From Porphyromonadaceae bacterium UBA4259 (GTDB taxonomy: Bacteria > Bacteroidota > Bacteroidia > Bacteroidales > Muribaculaceae): a stretch of 6,628 bases of DNA. A program made the position numbers and the translations under genes. Below the pieces are notes generated by a model, which did no database searches, was not told the DNA's origin, and was given only the letters and a program-made list of their open reading frames with translations. Location: contig DGWL01000038.1 of assembly GCA_002396125.1 (NCBI GenBank), forward strand, positions 806 to 7,433, given 5' to 3'. Within the stretch, counting starts at the first letter, position 1. Each line of letters opens with the position of its first letter. This document shows, piece after piece, positions 5,876-6,628 of this stretch.

Positions 5876-6628
5876 CTACTTGGTGGCGAACTTGTAGGTG
5901 AGACCGAAACTCAGGATTTCCTTGAACTGCCAGTAGCGCCAGCCGTCGACCCATGGGCAGGAATTGTCGTAACGCAGATGGGTGAAAATCTGAGTGCTGA
6001 GGAAGCTGTTCACCTGGAATGAGAATGTGTTTTCCCAGTCGCCTTGCACATGGTGATAGTCGGTAAAGGCATAAAGTCTTGATTTCCAAGTTATGCTTGG
6101 CGTGATTTTCCATTCAAACTTTGCTTCCACATTCGAACCGAAACTGTGCTTGGTGTGGTGACCGGCGTCGATGCCAAACTTGGTTGGGTCGATTCGCTCA
6201 ATCTCGCGGCATATCTTAAGGTTATAGGACAGGGGGGCTATCGACAGGTTGAAAACCTTGTAACCGTCCTTGTCTTTATAGTTGTAGGTCATACCGAGAC
6301 CCACCGTCAACTCGCCCGATGACAGGAACGACGCGGCTAGGTCGCGAGTGTTGGTGATATAGTTGTTGAGCAGCTGGGTCTTGAACAGCAGTGTGGCCGA
6401 GTAGTACCAGTTTTTTACCGCTTTGTAGCCAAGTTGTGAGTTAAACTGGAAGTTATCCTCATTGATGCTGTACTTGCGCAAGCTGTCACCCTTGGCGGTG
6501 GCAATGCCCAGGCGGTAATGCAGGCTGTTGTTGAACAGCCACTTGGGGTGTAGCTTTTGGTTAAGGTTGCAATCCCACTGGAAGTCGGCGAGAAGGTTGA
6601 GGTTGTTCTCGCCGCCCTGATACCAGTT
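5876..6628 (-). CDS. DUF3078-like outer-membrane beta-barrel protein, N-terminus cut by the window edge
   Basis: The frame is open from the right edge to the TAG at 5878-5876, giving 250 residues without the true start. A TTG at 6481 is not the start: the reading frame continues upstream as NWYQGGENNLNLLADFQWD (from 6628) and WLFNNSLHYRLGIATAKGDSLRKY, which looks like the DUF3078 pattern of Bacteroidota. Alternating aromatic/polar strands cover the whole segment: VKNWYYSATLLFKTQLL, a tract around GELTVGLGMTYNY, FNLSIAPLSYNLKI, FEWKITPSITWKSRLYAF, WENTFSFQVNSFLS and a terminal LSFGLTYKFATK. This fits a transmembrane barrel, with each hairpin having one strand ending in aromatics. The missing N-terminus should hold a signal peptide and the first strands. 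Function is unknown for this family. It shares strand and orientation with the Bat operon but is separated by 247 bp containing a promoter candidate, so a functional link is not implied. Confidence 0.8.
   Translation of the reverse strand, partial: NWYQGGENNLNLLADFQWDCNLNQKLHPKWLFNNSLHYRLGIATAKGDSLRKYSINEDNFQFNSQLGYKAVKNWYYSATLLFKTQLLNNYITNTRDLAASFLSSGELTVGLGMTYNYKDKDGYKVFNLSIAPLSYNLKICREIERIDPTKFGIDAGHHTKHSFGSNVEAKFEWKITPSITWKSRLYAFTDYHHVQGDWENTFSFQVNSFLSTQIFTHLRYDNSCPWVDGWRYWQFKEILSFGLTYKFATK

Noticed and set aside
6479..6481. TTG as the start codon of the barrel gene
   Set aside because: The same frame stays open to the right edge and encodes further DUF3078-like sequence (NWYQGGENN), so the true start lies outside the window.

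Overview
This window reads as part of a Bacteroidota chromosome, most likely order Bacteroidales. The evidence is the gene order of a MoxR-Bat ('aerotolerance') operon as found in that phylum, a DUF3078-type outer-membrane barrel (a family typical of Bacteroidota), a TAnnTTTG promoter element, and mostly A-rich leaders without Shine-Dalgarno sequences. Coding G+C looks close to 50% by eye. A Muribaculaceae- or Prevotellaceae-like source is possible, but I cannot fix the genus from sequence alone.

All genes lie on the minus strand, so transcription runs from right to left. From the right edge: (1) 6628-5876 is the C-terminal part of a DUF3078-like beta-barrel protein, cut by the window edge. 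(2) 5875-5629 is an A+T-rich intergenic region with a 9+9 bp palindrome, a small hairpin and a good candidate promoter for the next gene. (3) 5628-1 is one tightly packed operon: MoxR AAA+ ATPase, 70 nt gap, DUF58 protein with a VWA domain, 29 nt gap, a signal-peptide/one-TM DUF4381/BatD-like protein, 4 nt overlap, BatA, 42 nt gap, BatB, 11 nt overlap, and a BatC-like TPR lipoprotein. The last gene runs off the left edge inside a Q/N-rich tract. batD and batE would be expected beyond that edge, but they are not visible.

The family-level picture is a cytoplasmic AAA+ chaperone-like ATPase (MoxR) working with von Willebrand A (VWA) proteins that bind metal through a MIDAS site. One VWA protein is soluble (DUF58). 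Two are membrane anchored, with the VWA domain predicted in the periplasm (BatA, BatB). The DUF4381-like protein crosses the membrane and could link the two sides, and the TPR lipoprotein would sit at the envelope. All three VWA domains keep the DxSxS, Thr and Asp MIDAS residues, so all are probably functional. The biochemical role of the Bat system is poorly defined. The aerotolerance label comes from Bacteroides work and may not describe the real function.

I found no clearly new system. The points most worth a second look are the near-perfect Shine-Dalgarno sequence at the batA overlap, the mismatch between the compartments of MoxR and the BatA/BatB VWA domains, the lipobox plus Q/N tract in BatC, the Cys-containing insertion beside the BatB MIDAS, and the palindrome upstream of moxR.
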